From contig NZ_JAJSED010000001.1 in assembly GCF_023555385.1 (NCBI RefSeq), forward strand, positions 868,001-932,000: 64,000 nucleotides of DNA, written 5' to 3'. Under the pieces are notes generated by a model. The model did no database searches. It was not told where the DNA came from and saw only the letters and a list, made by a program, of their open reading frames with translations. Positions 44,774 to 53,661 of the stretch are shown in pieces. The position numbers and the translations under genes were made by a program. Each line of letters starts with the position of its first letter. Positions within the stretch are counted from its first letter, which is position 1. The DNA is from Guyparkeria hydrothermalis (GTDB lineage: Bacteria; Pseudomonadota; Gammaproteobacteria; Halothiobacillales; Halothiobacillaceae).

Positions 44774-45304
44774 TTAACGAGTCTCCGGCGGCAACATCGG
44801 CCGTGCAGGCCGGAATGCTTCATGGAACGAGACGACACCCCGAGGGACACGGCCCTCGAACGGCAGGACGAAGAAGACCTCGGCCGGCACCCCATCGACG
44901 GCAAGATCCGTTGGGTGCCGGAAACCGAAGCGGGGGTAGTAGTCCGGGTGGCCGACAAGGCAGCACCCGCGGGCGCCGAGGCGTTTCAGGCTCGCCACTC
45001 CTTCGCGGATCAGGGCCGCACCGATGCCCTGGCGCTGGCAATCGGGGCGCACGGACACCGGTCCCAGCGCGTACCAGCCAGGTGCTCCGTCGGAGATCGT
45101 CACCGGCGAGAAGGCGATATGGCCCACCACTTCGCCATCACACTCGGCTACCAGGGAGACGGCCAGGGCCCCGGCGGCTCGCAGCACCTCGATGACGTAC
45201 GGCTCGTTGTGGTCACTGATCTCGAGCGGCGCGAAGGCCGCCTTCGTGACCTCGCCGATCGCCTCGGCATCAGTGGACGTCTCGGTGCGGATGATGAAAG
45301 GCAT
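44774..45304 (-). CDS. GNAT N-acetyltransferase
   Basis: A 176-residue acetyltransferase. The acetyl-CoA site is VRPDCQRQGIGAALIREGV, followed by LKRLGARGCCLVGHPDYYPR and FRHPTDLAVDGVP, the pattern of the YhbS-like group. Its closest relative in the window is the gene at 60964-61488. The ATG at 45304 has GGAG 8 bases upstream; a GTG at 45310 is possible. It is upstream of the His-rich peptide gene with a 246-bp gap. Confidence 0.9.
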   Translation of the reverse strand: MPFIIRTETSTDAEAIGEVTKAAFAPLEISDHNEPYVIEVLRAAGALAVSLVAECDGEVVGHIAFSPVTISDGAPGWYALGPVSVRPDCQRQGIGAALIREGVASLKRLGARGCCLVGHPDYYPRFGFRHPTDLAVDGVPAEVFFVLPFEGRVPRGVVSFHEAFRPARPMLPPETR

Positions 45305-45915
45305 ACCCACGGCTCCACTGGAACGGTTGAGAAGCGCCCACCCGAGGCCGGGCCGAAACGCGCCGTGGGCGCCGGAACGTTTTTCGTCACCGGTCCGGCC
45401 ACATGATCTGTCACGGACATTATCCGGAAAATCAATACACCATCCGGAAAATAAATATAACCCGTTCGAATTACAGACGGGCGCCCATATTTCCCCGAAA
45501 ACATAACCGCAACTTTAGTACGGTTATTCCGTCGAGAAACGCGGCCGTAAATCACCACCACTCGCCGATAGAAAGACGCGAACCCGCACCTTCACCGGAT
45601 GCCGCAGAAGCCCCGTTAGCGCGCCATTTCGCCTACAGTGGATACATCCGCCAGCCGCACAACGTTACCGATCAGTCACTTGCGACCAAGACATGACGCA
45701 CACCGTATTTGCCGCCCACTCGTTAATTCGTGTAGCTTCCGGAAACTGAAATTAGGTTGTACTAAGAACCCGAAACTGTGATAAGAAGTTACGAGCCTAA
45801 GCAGGCGAGTCGATTCACCAGTTAACTACATAATGGTTTTCTAATTTACTGAGCAACGGTTTCCCGATCCCCGTCCACCCCAATTCCGAGAGCTTTCAAG
45901 CCAAGGAGGGCCACA
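45305..45915. other. 611-bp A+T-richer intergenic region between GNAT and coxB
   Basis: No coding frame with a ribosome site or family similarity was found. It holds the tandem repeat at 45422-45457, several A+T-rich stretches, and the divergent promoters for the GNAT gene and the oxidase operon. Base composition is visibly lower in G+C than the flanks. A small RNA cannot be ruled out. Confidence 0.6.
45422..45457. repeat. two tandem 16-bp direct repeats with 20-bp period
   Basis: ATCCGGAAAATCAATA and ATCCGGAAAATAAATA differ at one base and start exactly 20 bp apart (about two helical turns). They lie 118 bp before the GNAT start. TCCGGAAA recurs at 45738-45745. Likely binding sites for a regulator acting on the same face of the DNA. 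Confidence 0.6.
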
Positions 45916-47055
45916 ATGATGTGGAAAAAACTGCTACTGGTTCCGATAACCCTGATCACAGCGGCCCAGGCCGCTGCGCAGGAGGAACCAAGCGCCTTCA
46001 ACATGACCCGCGGCGTCACCGAAATCAGCCGCGACGCCTTCGACATGCACATGCTGCTTTTCTGGATCTGCGTGGCAATCGGCGTTGGCGTATTCGGCGT
46101 CATGACCTGGTCGCTTATCCGGCATCGGCGCTCCCGCGGTGCGAAGGCATCCAAGTTCTCGGAAAACACCACCGTCGAGGTGGTCTGGACCATCATTCCG
46201 GTCCTGATTCTCGTCGGCGTAGCCGTTCCCGCTACAGCCGTGTTGATGAAGACCAACGAACCAGCACCTGAGCCGGACGTCGTCGTCGACGTCCACGGCT
46301 CCCAGTGGAAGTGGGAATACGTCTACCCCGACGAGGACATCTCCTTCGTCAGCAACCTGGCCTCCGGCAGCCGCGATGCGAGCCAGATGAACGCCAAGGA
46401 GAACCCGGCCGACAACCCCAACTACCTGCTGGATGTCGACAACCCTCTCGTCGTGCCGACAGGCAAGGACGTTCGGTTGCGCATCACCAGTGACGACGTG
46501 ATCCACGCCTGGTGGGTACCGCAGCTGGGCTTCAAGCGGGACGCGGTTCCCGGCCAGTTCAACAATGCCGACATCCGTATCGACGAACCCGGCACCTACC
46601 GCGGCCAGTGCGCCGAGCTGTGCGGTTCGGGGCATGCCTACATGCCCGTCGTCGTGGAGGCGGTAACACCCGAGGAATACGACAAGTGGGTGGCCCAGAA
46701 GCAAGAGGCTGCCGCCAAGGAAGCGAAGCAGGCTTCCGCTCCGTACAACTTCGAGGTGGCCATGAAGCAGGGCAAGAATGTCTACGACTCGGCATGTGCC
46801 TCCTGCCACCAGGCCAACGGCAAGGGCGTCCCGGGCACCTTCCCGGCGCTGGAAGGCGGCGAGATCACCACCGGCCCGGTGGACGGCCACCTGAAGATCG
46901 TGATTCACGGCAGCGAGAAAAACCCGGTCATGCAGGCCTACGGCGACAAGCTGAGCGATCGCGAGATCGCAGCCGTGGTCACGTATGAACGAAATGCCTG
47001 GAGCAATGACACCGGTGACCTGGTCACCCCGGAAGCAGTGGAGGCGGCACGATGA
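45916..47055 (+). CDS. coxB: cytochrome c oxidase subunit II with fused cytochrome c
   Basis: A 379-residue protein. Signal peptide (about 1-21), two membrane helices (about 45-65 and 85-110), a CuA cupredoxin domain and a C-terminal cytochrome c domain. The CuA ligands are seen in DVIHAWWVP and CAELCGSGHAYM. The heme site is CASCH with axial Met in NPVMQAYG. Subunit II accepts electrons from cytochrome c at the periplasmic face; the fused heme marks a caa3-type enzyme. AAGGAGG lies 7 bases upstream. It overlaps ctaD by 4 bp. Confidence 0.96.
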   Translation: MMWKKLLLVPITLITAAQAAAQEEPSAFNMTRGVTEISRDAFDMHMLLFWICVAIGVGVFGVMTWSLIRHRRSRGAKASKFSENTTVEVVWTIIPVLILVGVAVPATAVLMKTNEPAPEPDVVVDVHGSQWKWEYVYPDEDISFVSNLASGSRDASQMNAKENPADNPNYLLDVDNPLVVPTGKDVRLRITSDDVIHAWWVPQLGFKRDAVPGQFNNADIRIDEPGTYRGQCAELCGSGHAYMPVVVEAVTPEEYDKWVAQKQEAAAKEAKQASAPYNFEVAMKQGKNVYDSACASCHQANGKGVPGTFPALEGGEITTGPVDGHLKIVIHGSEKNPVMQAYGDKLSDREIAAVVTYERNAWSNDTGDLVTPEAVEAAR

Positions 47056-48683
47056 GTCAAACAGCGGATTCCGTACTCGATCAGATGGAACACGAACACA
47101 GTCATCACGGGCCGCGTAAGGGCCCGCTGCGCTGGCTGCTGACGGTCAACCACAAGGACGTCGGCACCATGTACATGGTGCTGGCCCTGGTGGCCCTGCT
47201 CGTCGGCGGCGTCATGGCGCTGCTCATCCGGGCCGAGCTGTTCCAGCCGGGGCTGCAGCTGACACAGCCCCAGTTCTTCAACTCGCTGACCACTATGCAC
47301 GGCCTGACCATGATCTTCCTGGCGATCATGCCGGGGCTGACGGGCCTGGCCAACTGGATGGTGCCGTTGCAGGTCGGCGCGGACGACATGTACTGGCCGC
47401 GCGTCAACAACTGGGCGTTCTGGATGCTGCCACCGGCGGCGATCATGTTGTGGATCGGCTTCTTCATGCCGCAGGGCGCACCCGGCGGTGGCTGGACCCT
47501 GTACGCGCCGCTCTCGTCGACCTACGCCCCGCCGTCGATCGATTGGGTGATCATGGCGATCCACATCATGGGCATCTCCTCGATACTCGGCGCACTGAAC
47601 ATCATCCTCACGATCCTGAAAATGCGCGCCAAGGGGATGCGGCTCTGGGACATGCCGCTGTTCACCTGGACCTGGCTGATCACCGGCTTCCTTCTGCTGC
47701 TGGCGATGCCGACCCTAGCGATCGCGGTCACCATGCTCCTGACCGACCGGCACCTGGGTACAGCCTTCTTCGATGCCACCAACGGCGGCGACCCGGTGTT
47801 GTTCCAGCACATCTTCTGGTTCTTCGGTCACCCCGAGGTCTACATCATGATCCTGCCGGCCTTCGGCATCGTCTCGGAGATCGTGCCGGCCTTCAGCCGC
47901 AAGCCGCTGTTCGGCCGCACGTCGATGATCTGGGCCGTGATCGCGATCACCTTCCTGTCGGCGATCGTCTGGGCGCACCACATGTTCACGGTGGGTCTGC
48001 CGGTCGAGGCGCAGGTGCTGTTCATGTACACCACGATGCTGATCGCGATCCCCACGGGCATCAAGATCTTCAACTGGGTCGCCACCATGTGGCGGGGGTC
48101 GATGACGTTCGAGGCACCGATGCTGTGGGCGCTCGCCTTCATCTTCCTGTTCACGATCGGCGGCTTTTCCGGGCTGATGCTGGCCGACGTGCCGGCTGAC
48201 TACCAGTACCACGACACCTACTTCGTCGTAGCGCACCTGCACTACGTCGTGGTGACCGGCTCGCTGTTCGCGATCATCGCCGGGGTCTACTACTGGCTGC
48301 CCAAGTGGACCGGCCACATGTACAACTCGGCACTCGCCAAGTGGCACTTCTGGTTGTCGGTGATCTCGGTGAACGTCACGTTCTTCCCGATGCACTTCGC
48401 CGGTCTGGCCGGCATGCCGCGCCGGATTCCGGACTACCCGCTGCAGTTCATGGACTTCAACATGATCTCGACCGTGGGCTCGTTCGTCTTCGGCTTCTCC
48501 CAGCTGCTGTTCATCTGGCTGATCATCCAGTCGGTCCGTGGTGGCAAGAAGGCGGGCGACCGTCCCTGGGATGGCGCGAAAGGTCTGGAATGGACCCTGC
48601 CCTCTCCGCCGCCGTACCACACCTTCACCGAGCCGCCGTCTCCGCAGACGGTTCGCGAGGAAGGCCCGCACGGCTATCACTGA
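47052..48683 (+). CDS. ctaD: cytochrome c oxidase subunit I
   Basis: A 543-residue protein with 12 membrane helices and the heme-copper oxidase ligands: TMHGLTM for low-spin heme a, FFGHPEVYIMILP with the Cu_B His and cross-linked Tyr, WAHHMFTVG with two Cu_B His, and VVAHLHYVVVTG with the heme a3 and a His residues. This is an A-type oxidase with the K-channel Tyr. It reduces O2 to water and pumps protons. It overlaps coxB by 4 bp (ATGA). Confidence 0.97.
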   Translation: MSQTADSVLDQMEHEHSHHGPRKGPLRWLLTVNHKDVGTMYMVLALVALLVGGVMALLIRAELFQPGLQLTQPQFFNSLTTMHGLTMIFLAIMPGLTGLANWMVPLQVGADDMYWPRVNNWAFWMLPPAAIMLWIGFFMPQGAPGGGWTLYAPLSSTYAPPSIDWVIMAIHIMGISSILGALNIILTILKMRAKGMRLWDMPLFTWTWLITGFLLLLAMPTLAIAVTMLLTDRHLGTAFFDATNGGDPVLFQHIFWFFGHPEVYIMILPAFGIVSEIVPAFSRKPLFGRTSMIWAVIAITFLSAIVWAHHMFTVGLPVEAQVLFMYTTMLIAIPTGIKIFNWVATMWRGSMTFEAPMLWALAFIFLFTIGGFSGLMLADVPADYQYHDTYFVVAHLHYVVVTGSLFAIIAGVYYWLPKWTGHMYNSALAKWHFWLSVISVNVTFFPMHFAGLAGMPRRIPDYPLQFMDFNMISTVGSFVFGFSQLLFIWLIIQSVRGGKKAGDRPWDGAKGLEWTLPSPPPYHTFTEPPSPQTVREEGPHGYH

Positions 48684-48778
48684 GACGGACCTGAGCGAAC
48701 TCGGCCACAGGCGCAATGAACGGAATCTCGACGCCAGTGAAGAACTCTCGCGGCGGCGCCACATGGCGAGGAGCGAAC

Positions 48779-49558
48779 ATGGCAACGGCCAGGGACAACC
48801 GAACGGCAGACCTCTCCGGTGAGGCTGCCTCGGTGACGGGGGCCTCTCCCCGGGGCCGTCGATTCCGACCTGCCCTGGTGCAAACCCTCGCCACGCTGGT
48901 CCTGCTGCCGGTCTTTATCGGGCTGGGTAGCTGGCAGGTTCAGCGGGCGGCGGAAAAGCAGCAGTTGCTCGAAGCCGAGTCGGCGGCCAGGCAGGCCGCA
49001 CCGGTACCCGCCGGATCACTCGGCCCGACCAACGTGCCGTTGCACGCCCGCGCCAGTGGCCAGTACGACGACCACCTGTTCCTGCTGGATAACCGGGTAC
49101 GGAACCGGCAGGCGGGCTACGAAGTGCTGGCCCCGTTGCGCATCGCCGACGACGAGGCGGTGCTGGTCAACCTCGGCTGGGTGTCGCAAGGCGAAAGCCG
49201 TCAGCAACTACCCGCCGTCGAGGTGCCAGCGGGAACGGTGCATGTCACCGGCCTGGCCATGACGCCCGAAGCGCCGCCGTTCGCCTTGTCCGATCGTGAA
49301 ACCTTTGCCACCGGCTGGCCCAAGGTAGTGCAGACCGCCCTGCCCGAAACGCTGGAGAAGGAACTGGGCTTCGGGCTACGACCGGTCGTGCTCTACCCCG
49401 ACGGGTCGGAGGTCGCGGCACACAAGGTCGAGGTCATGCATGAGTTCGGGCCGTCACGGCACCACGGCTACGCAGCGCAGTGGTTCGGATTCGCGATGGT
49501 GCTGATCATCGTCTACCTGTGGCACGGCCTGCACCGGGGCAGACAAAGGAGAAACTGA
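48779..49558 (+). CDS. SURF1-family oxidase assembly protein
   Basis: A 259-residue protein with N- and C-terminal membrane helices flanking a periplasmic domain. LVLLPVFIGLGSWQVQRAAE at the start, LFLLDNRVRNRQAGYEVLAP, VLVNLGWVSQGESRQQLP and GYAAQWFGFAMVLIIVYLWH at the end define SURF1, which helps heme a insertion into subunit I. The start at 48779 has GAGGAG upstream. Confidence 0.92.
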   Translation: MATARDNRTADLSGEAASVTGASPRGRRFRPALVQTLATLVLLPVFIGLGSWQVQRAAEKQQLLEAESAARQAAPVPAGSLGPTNVPLHARASGQYDDHLFLLDNRVRNRQAGYEVLAPLRIADDEAVLVNLGWVSQGESRQQLPAVEVPAGTVHVTGLAMTPEAPPFALSDRETFATGWPKVVQTALPETLEKELGFGLRPVVLYPDGSEVAAHKVEVMHEFGPSRHHGYAAQWFGFAMVLIIVYLWHGLHRGRQRRN

Positions 49559-49572
49559 AATTGGATGCAGTG

Positions 49573-50133
49573 ATGACGAATGCCAATCGACGGCAGTGGA
49601 CCATTCTTCTGAGCCTGGCGGCGGTCTTCATCCTGCCACTGGCCGCATCGTGGACCATGTACACCCTCCAGCCGTTCGAGAAACGCGGCGGGCTCGAACA
49701 CGGCGAGTTGATCACTCCCGTCGAGCGGGTGCCGGTAGCGGGACTGACAACGCTTGACGGCGAGCCGGTCGACCCCGGCCTGTTCAAGGGTAAATGGACC
49801 TTGCTCCACCACGTGCCCGCCGGCGAGAACCAGGTCGGCTGCGACGCAGACTGCCGTTCGCTCATGGACACCCTCCGCCGGGTTCGCCTGGCGCAGGACG
49901 AAGCGATGCGGGCCGTGCAACGGGTCCTGCTGGAGCCGGCTGGCACCGGTCAACCCGCGGATTTCGACAAGGGCTTGCAGGTGCTCGAAAGCAACCAGTG
50001 GCCGCTGAAGAAAGGATCCGTCTACGTGGTGGATCGGCAGGGTTTCCTGGTGCTGCGCTACGACCCCGGGTTCGATCCGCAGGGGTTGCTGGAGGATCTC
50101 GAACGCCTGTTGCGTCTGGCTGGGGAGGCTTGA
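49573..50133 (+). CDS. SCO-like membrane-anchored thioredoxin-fold protein of the oxidase operon
   Basis: A 186-residue protein with one N-terminal helix (ILLSLAAVFILPLAASWTMY) and a thioredoxin-like periplasmic domain. WTLLHHVPAGENQVGCDADC places a CX3C where SCO proteins have their copper Cys pair. GSVYVVDRQGFLVLRYDPGF resembles the SCO C-terminal strand, but the usual His ligand is not evident. Such proteins commonly occur between SURF1 and ctaA. The ATG at 49573 is chosen; a TTG at 49561 is possible. Role in copper delivery or redox is inferred. Confidence 0.8.
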   Translation: MTNANRRQWTILLSLAAVFILPLAASWTMYTLQPFEKRGGLEHGELITPVERVPVAGLTTLDGEPVDPGLFKGKWTLLHHVPAGENQVGCDADCRSLMDTLRRVRLAQDEAMRAVQRVLLEPAGTGQPADFDKGLQVLESNQWPLKKGSVYVVDRQGFLVLRYDPGFDPQGLLEDLERLLRLAGEA

Positions 50134-50134
50134 C

Positions 50135-51193
50135 GTGGTGGACTTCAAGTCTGCAAAACAGCGCGCCGTCACCCAGGGCGACGGACGCACCTACCGCCGA
50201 CTGACGTATCTCGCCACCATTCTCGCCCTGGTGGTGGTCGTGCTTGGCGCCTACGTGCGGATGACCGACGCCGGCCTGGGCTGCTCTGACTGGCCGGGTT
50301 GTTACGGCAACCTCACGGTCAGCTCGCCGGAGACCAACGGAACCCAGGTCAACGCGCTGAACCCCGACCAGGCGCTGGATGCGGGCAAGGGCCTCGACGA
50401 GATGATGCATCGCTATGCCGCCGGCGCCCTCGGCCTGCTGACCCTGATGCTGGTGGGCATCGGCTGGTGGTACAAGCGTCACCGCGCCATTCTGTCCACC
50501 CTCGCCGCGCTGTTCGCCTTCGAGGCCCTGCTGGGCATGTGGACCGTGACCATGCAGCTCAAGCCACTGGTGCTCACGGCCCATCTGCTCGGCGGGCTGG
50601 CCGTGCTCTCCATGCTCTGGTGGATATGGCTCGACAACCGCCACCGCTGCCTGCGCACGGCCGGGGCGACCCAGTTGCCGAAATCAACGGTGACTCCCGG
50701 CATGCGCGTGTTCGCCCTGCTCGGCCTGGTCTTGCTGATCGCCCAGATCTTCCTCGGCGGCTGGACCTCGACCAACTACGCCGGCCTCGCCTGCACCGGC
50801 TTTCCCGCCTGCAACGGCGAGTGGTGGCCATCAGCTGCCGACTACAGCGGCGTGTTCGGCCCGCATGAAGTCAAAGGTCTGCAGACCCCCGGCCTGATCG
50901 CCACCCAGTGGCTGCATCGACTGGGCGCGCTGGTGGTGTTCGTCGTCCTACTGGTCCTGACGATCAAGGTGAGCCGCATCGCCCCCAGACTGGCCCTTGC
51001 CGTAGGCACCCTGCTGGGCGTACAGATCACGATCGGCGCCGCCAACGTCCTGTTCGGCCTGCCACTGGCAACGGCCGTCGCCCACAACGCGGCGGCAACG
51101 CTGTTGCTGCTGGCGCTTCTCGCCCTCAATCACCACCTAAACAATCCGCTGACCCCCGCGATGGGTCAGGCACCGAAGGGAGTGTGCACATGA
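50135..51193 (+). CDS. ctaA: heme A synthase (COX15/CtaA)
   Basis: A 352-residue protein with eight membrane helices. VLGAYVRMTDAGLGCSDWPG, MMHRYAAGALG, LTAHLLGGLAV, FLGGWTSTNYAGLACTGFPA and QWLHRLGALVV supply the heme-ligand His residues and the conserved Cys pairs. It oxidises heme O to heme A. A GTG start follows GGGGAGG. It overlaps ctaB by 4 bp. Confidence 0.94.
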   Translation: MVDFKSAKQRAVTQGDGRTYRRLTYLATILALVVVVLGAYVRMTDAGLGCSDWPGCYGNLTVSSPETNGTQVNALNPDQALDAGKGLDEMMHRYAAGALGLLTLMLVGIGWWYKRHRAILSTLAALFAFEALLGMWTVTMQLKPLVLTAHLLGGLAVLSMLWWIWLDNRHRCLRTAGATQLPKSTVTPGMRVFALLGLVLLIAQIFLGGWTSTNYAGLACTGFPACNGEWWPSAADYSGVFGPHEVKGLQTPGLIATQWLHRLGALVVFVVLLVLTIKVSRIAPRLALAVGTLLGVQITIGAANVLFGLPLATAVAHNAAATLLLLALLALNHHLNNPLTPAMGQAPKGVCT

Positions 51194-52116
51194 ATGTTCG
51201 AGCACAGACGGTCGCTGCAATTGGCGCCTTCCCCTGGCGCGGCTATTTAAAGCTGTGCAAACCCAAGGTCGTCTCGCTGGTTGTGTTCACCGCACTGGTG
51301 GCCATGCTGCTGGCCGCCCCGCCGGGGGATCTGCCCTGGACGCTGCTGGTGGCCGGCACCGTCGGCATCACGCTCGCCGGTTTCTCGGCCGCGGCCTTCA
51401 ACCACGTCGCCGACCGCGAGATCGACGCCGCGATGGGCCGCACCAAGGCCCGCCCACTGCCCACCGGGGATGTCTCGAGAACCGCGGCGACCGTTTTCGC
51501 CGCCTTGCTCGCCGGGGCCTCGCTGGGGCTCCTGTGGTTCGCGGTCAACCCGCTGACCGCTGTCCTGACCATGCTCACCCTGGTCGGCTACGCCGTGGTC
51601 TACACCCGCTACCTCAAGTGGATCGGCCCGCAGAACATCGTGCTCGGGGGCGCCTCGGGCGCGGCACCGGCCCTGCTGGGCTGGACCGCCGTCACCGGCC
51701 AGGTCGGCTGGGAGGCCATCGCCCTGTTCCTGATCATCTTCGTCTGGACGCCGCCGCATTTCTGGCCGCTGGCGATCGCCCGGCGCGCGGAGTATGCCGC
51801 CGCCAAGGTGCCGATGATGCCGGTCACCAACGGCGTGGCGTACACCAAGCGTCAAACCCTGTACTACGCGATCGCCATGCTCCCCGTGAGCCTCCTTCCG
51901 GTCGCCGTGGGCATGAGCGGTCCGGTGTACCTGGTCGGCGCCACGCTCCTGAGCGGGAGCTTCATCCTGCGCGCCTGGCGGCTGATGCACACCGACAGCG
52001 ACAAGCAGGCAATGAAGCTGTTCGGCTTCTCGATCACCTACCTGACCGCGCTGTTCGCCCTGATGCTGGCCGATCACTACCTGCCGCTCGGCTCCCTGCC
52101 GACGGTAATCGGATAA
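51190..52116 (+). CDS. ctaB: protoheme IX farnesyltransferase (heme O synthase)
   Basis: A 308-residue UbiA-type prenyltransferase with about nine helices. The catalytic motifs are FNHVADREIDAAMGRTKARP and YTRYLKWIGPQNIVLGGASG. It adds farnesyl to heme B to make heme O, the substrate of CtaA. It overlaps ctaA by 4 bp and is 26 bp before the CtaG gene. Confidence 0.95.
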   Translation: MNVRAQTVAAIGAFPWRGYLKLCKPKVVSLVVFTALVAMLLAAPPGDLPWTLLVAGTVGITLAGFSAAAFNHVADREIDAAMGRTKARPLPTGDVSRTAATVFAALLAGASLGLLWFAVNPLTAVLTMLTLVGYAVVYTRYLKWIGPQNIVLGGASGAAPALLGWTAVTGQVGWEAIALFLIIFVWTPPHFWPLAIARRAEYAAAKVPMMPVTNGVAYTKRQTLYYAIAMLPVSLLPVAVGMSGPVYLVGATLLSGSFILRAWRLMHTDSDKQAMKLFGFSITYLTALFALMLADHYLPLGSLPTVIG

Positions 52117-52142
52117 GTTGACGGGCTGATGAGGCACCGACC

Positions 52143-53012
52143 ATGACGCTGCCCACCGTGCTCGAGGAAAGCCTCGCCTTCCTCCTGCCGTACGAATTCT
52201 CGCCGACGGTGCTGCTGGTCTGTGTCGCTGCCGGCCTGCTCTACCAGCGGGGCTGGCGACGTGCGGGCGGTGGCATCGGCCAGGCGGTGATGTTCTGGAT
52301 CGGGCTTGTCGGCATGTACGTCATGCTGCAGACCCAGTTCGAGTACTACGCCCAGCACAGCTTCTTCATGCATCGCTTGCAGCACCTGGTGCTGCATCAC
52401 GTCGCCCCGTTCCTGATCGCCGTCTCGGCCCCGGCAGCGATTCTCGGCGCCGGTCTGCCCGAGGTCGTCCATCGTCACGTCGTGGCGCCCATGCGCCGAA
52501 ACTGGCTGCTGCGTCACCTGTACGCCGCCATCCAGGAGCCACTGGTATCGGGCGCGATCTTCGTCGGCCTGATCTACTTCTGGCTGATCCCGTCGATCCA
52601 CTTCTACGCCATGCTCAACGTGCCGCTATACAACGCGATGAACTGGGGCATGGCCATCGACGGGCTGCTGTTCTGGTGGATGATCTTCAACCTGCGCGCG
52701 CCGGGCGTGAGCGACTTCCGCCACTACGGCTACCGCCTGCTGGTACTGGTCCTGGTGATGTTCCCGCAGATCGCGCTGGGCGCCTACATCGCCCTGAGCG
52801 ACCACGACCTGTTTGGCATCTACGCCGCCTGCGGGCGCATCCTGCCGATCACTCCCCTAGTGGACCAGTCGATCGGCGGCCTGCTCACCTGGGTGCCCGC
52901 TGCGATGATGAGCGTCGTTGGCGGCCTCGTGCTGATATACCGCTGGAAGCGCCAGACCCAACAGCTCGACAACCCCGTTTCCCCCACCCCCAACCTTGGC
53001 TGCGCGAGGTAA
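52143..53012 (+). CDS. ctaG: cytochrome c oxidase assembly factor CtaG (caa3 type)
   Basis: A 289-residue protein with seven membrane helices of the caa3_CtaG family: HRLQHLVLHHVAPFLIAVSA, YFWLIPSIHFYAMLNVPLYN and GLLFWWMIFNL. It is unrelated in sequence to Cox11 and supports assembly of oxidase copper centres. GAGG lies upstream. No Cox11 gene is in this operon, so this may replace it. Confidence 0.9.
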   Translation: MTLPTVLEESLAFLLPYEFSPTVLLVCVAAGLLYQRGWRRAGGGIGQAVMFWIGLVGMYVMLQTQFEYYAQHSFFMHRLQHLVLHHVAPFLIAVSAPAAILGAGLPEVVHRHVVAPMRRNWLLRHLYAAIQEPLVSGAIFVGLIYFWLIPSIHFYAMLNVPLYNAMNWGMAIDGLLFWWMIFNLRAPGVSDFRHYGYRLLVLVLVMFPQIALGAYIALSDHDLFGIYAACGRILPITPLVDQSIGGLLTWVPAAMMSVVGGLVLIYRWKRQTQQLDNPVSPTPNLGCAR

Positions 53013-53016
53013 AAGC

Positions 53017-53613
53017 GTGTCGCGATTCAAGACCCTTCTGACCGTTTGCCTGTTCCCGCTGGTGCTGCTCGGCTGCAGCGAGGAGCCACCGGGTGGCTGG
53101 CACGGCCACGACATCACCGGCGTCATGCCGGACCTGGAGTTCGAGCTGACCGACCACAACGGCGAGCAGGTCACCGCCGAGAAGTACCGCGGCAAGGTGA
53201 AGCTGATGTTCTTCGGCTACACCAGCTGCCCGCACGTCTGCCCGGTGGCCCTACGCAAGCTGGCCGCGGCAACCCGGGACCTGGGCGACCAAGCCGACCA
53301 GGTCGAGATCCTGTTCGTGGCGGTGGACCCCAAGCGCGACAAGAAGGTGCTCGACGAGTACGTCGCCGGTTTCAACCCCAACCTCGTCGGCCTCACCGGC
53401 ACGCAGGAACAGCTGAAGGAGGTCGCGAAGCGCTACCGTGTCGCCTTCAGCTACGAAGAACCGCAGGAGGACGGCTTCTACATCGTCAATCACAGCGGGG
53501 CGGTATTCGTCTTCGGCCCGCAGGGCAAGACCCGTCTGTTGATCGACGAGGAAACCAAGACAGCCAATATCACCGAGGACCTCCGGCACCTGATCGAGCA
53601 ATCAGCCGGCTGA
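53017..53613 (+). CDS. SCO1/SenC/PrrC-family copper chaperone lipoprotein
   Basis: A 198-residue lipoprotein (LVLLGC) with the SCO fold: MFFGYTSCPHVCPVALRKLA gives the CX3C, and YIVNHSGAVFVFGPQGK the His ligand. SCO delivers copper to CuA of subunit II. The GTG at 53017 follows GAGGT; a TTG at 52996 is less likely. Last gene of the oxidase operon, 4 bp after ctaG. Confidence 0.93.
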   Translation: MSRFKTLLTVCLFPLVLLGCSEEPPGGWHGHDITGVMPDLEFELTDHNGEQVTAEKYRGKVKLMFFGYTSCPHVCPVALRKLAAATRDLGDQADQVEILFVAVDPKRDKKVLDEYVAGFNPNLVGLTGTQEQLKEVAKRYRVAFSYEEPQEDGFYIVNHSGAVFVFGPQGKTRLLIDEETKTANITEDLRHLIEQSAG

Positions 53614-53661
53614 TTGCGTACCGGCGCCGGCGAGCGTCACCCTCACCCGCCGCCTCTTTCA

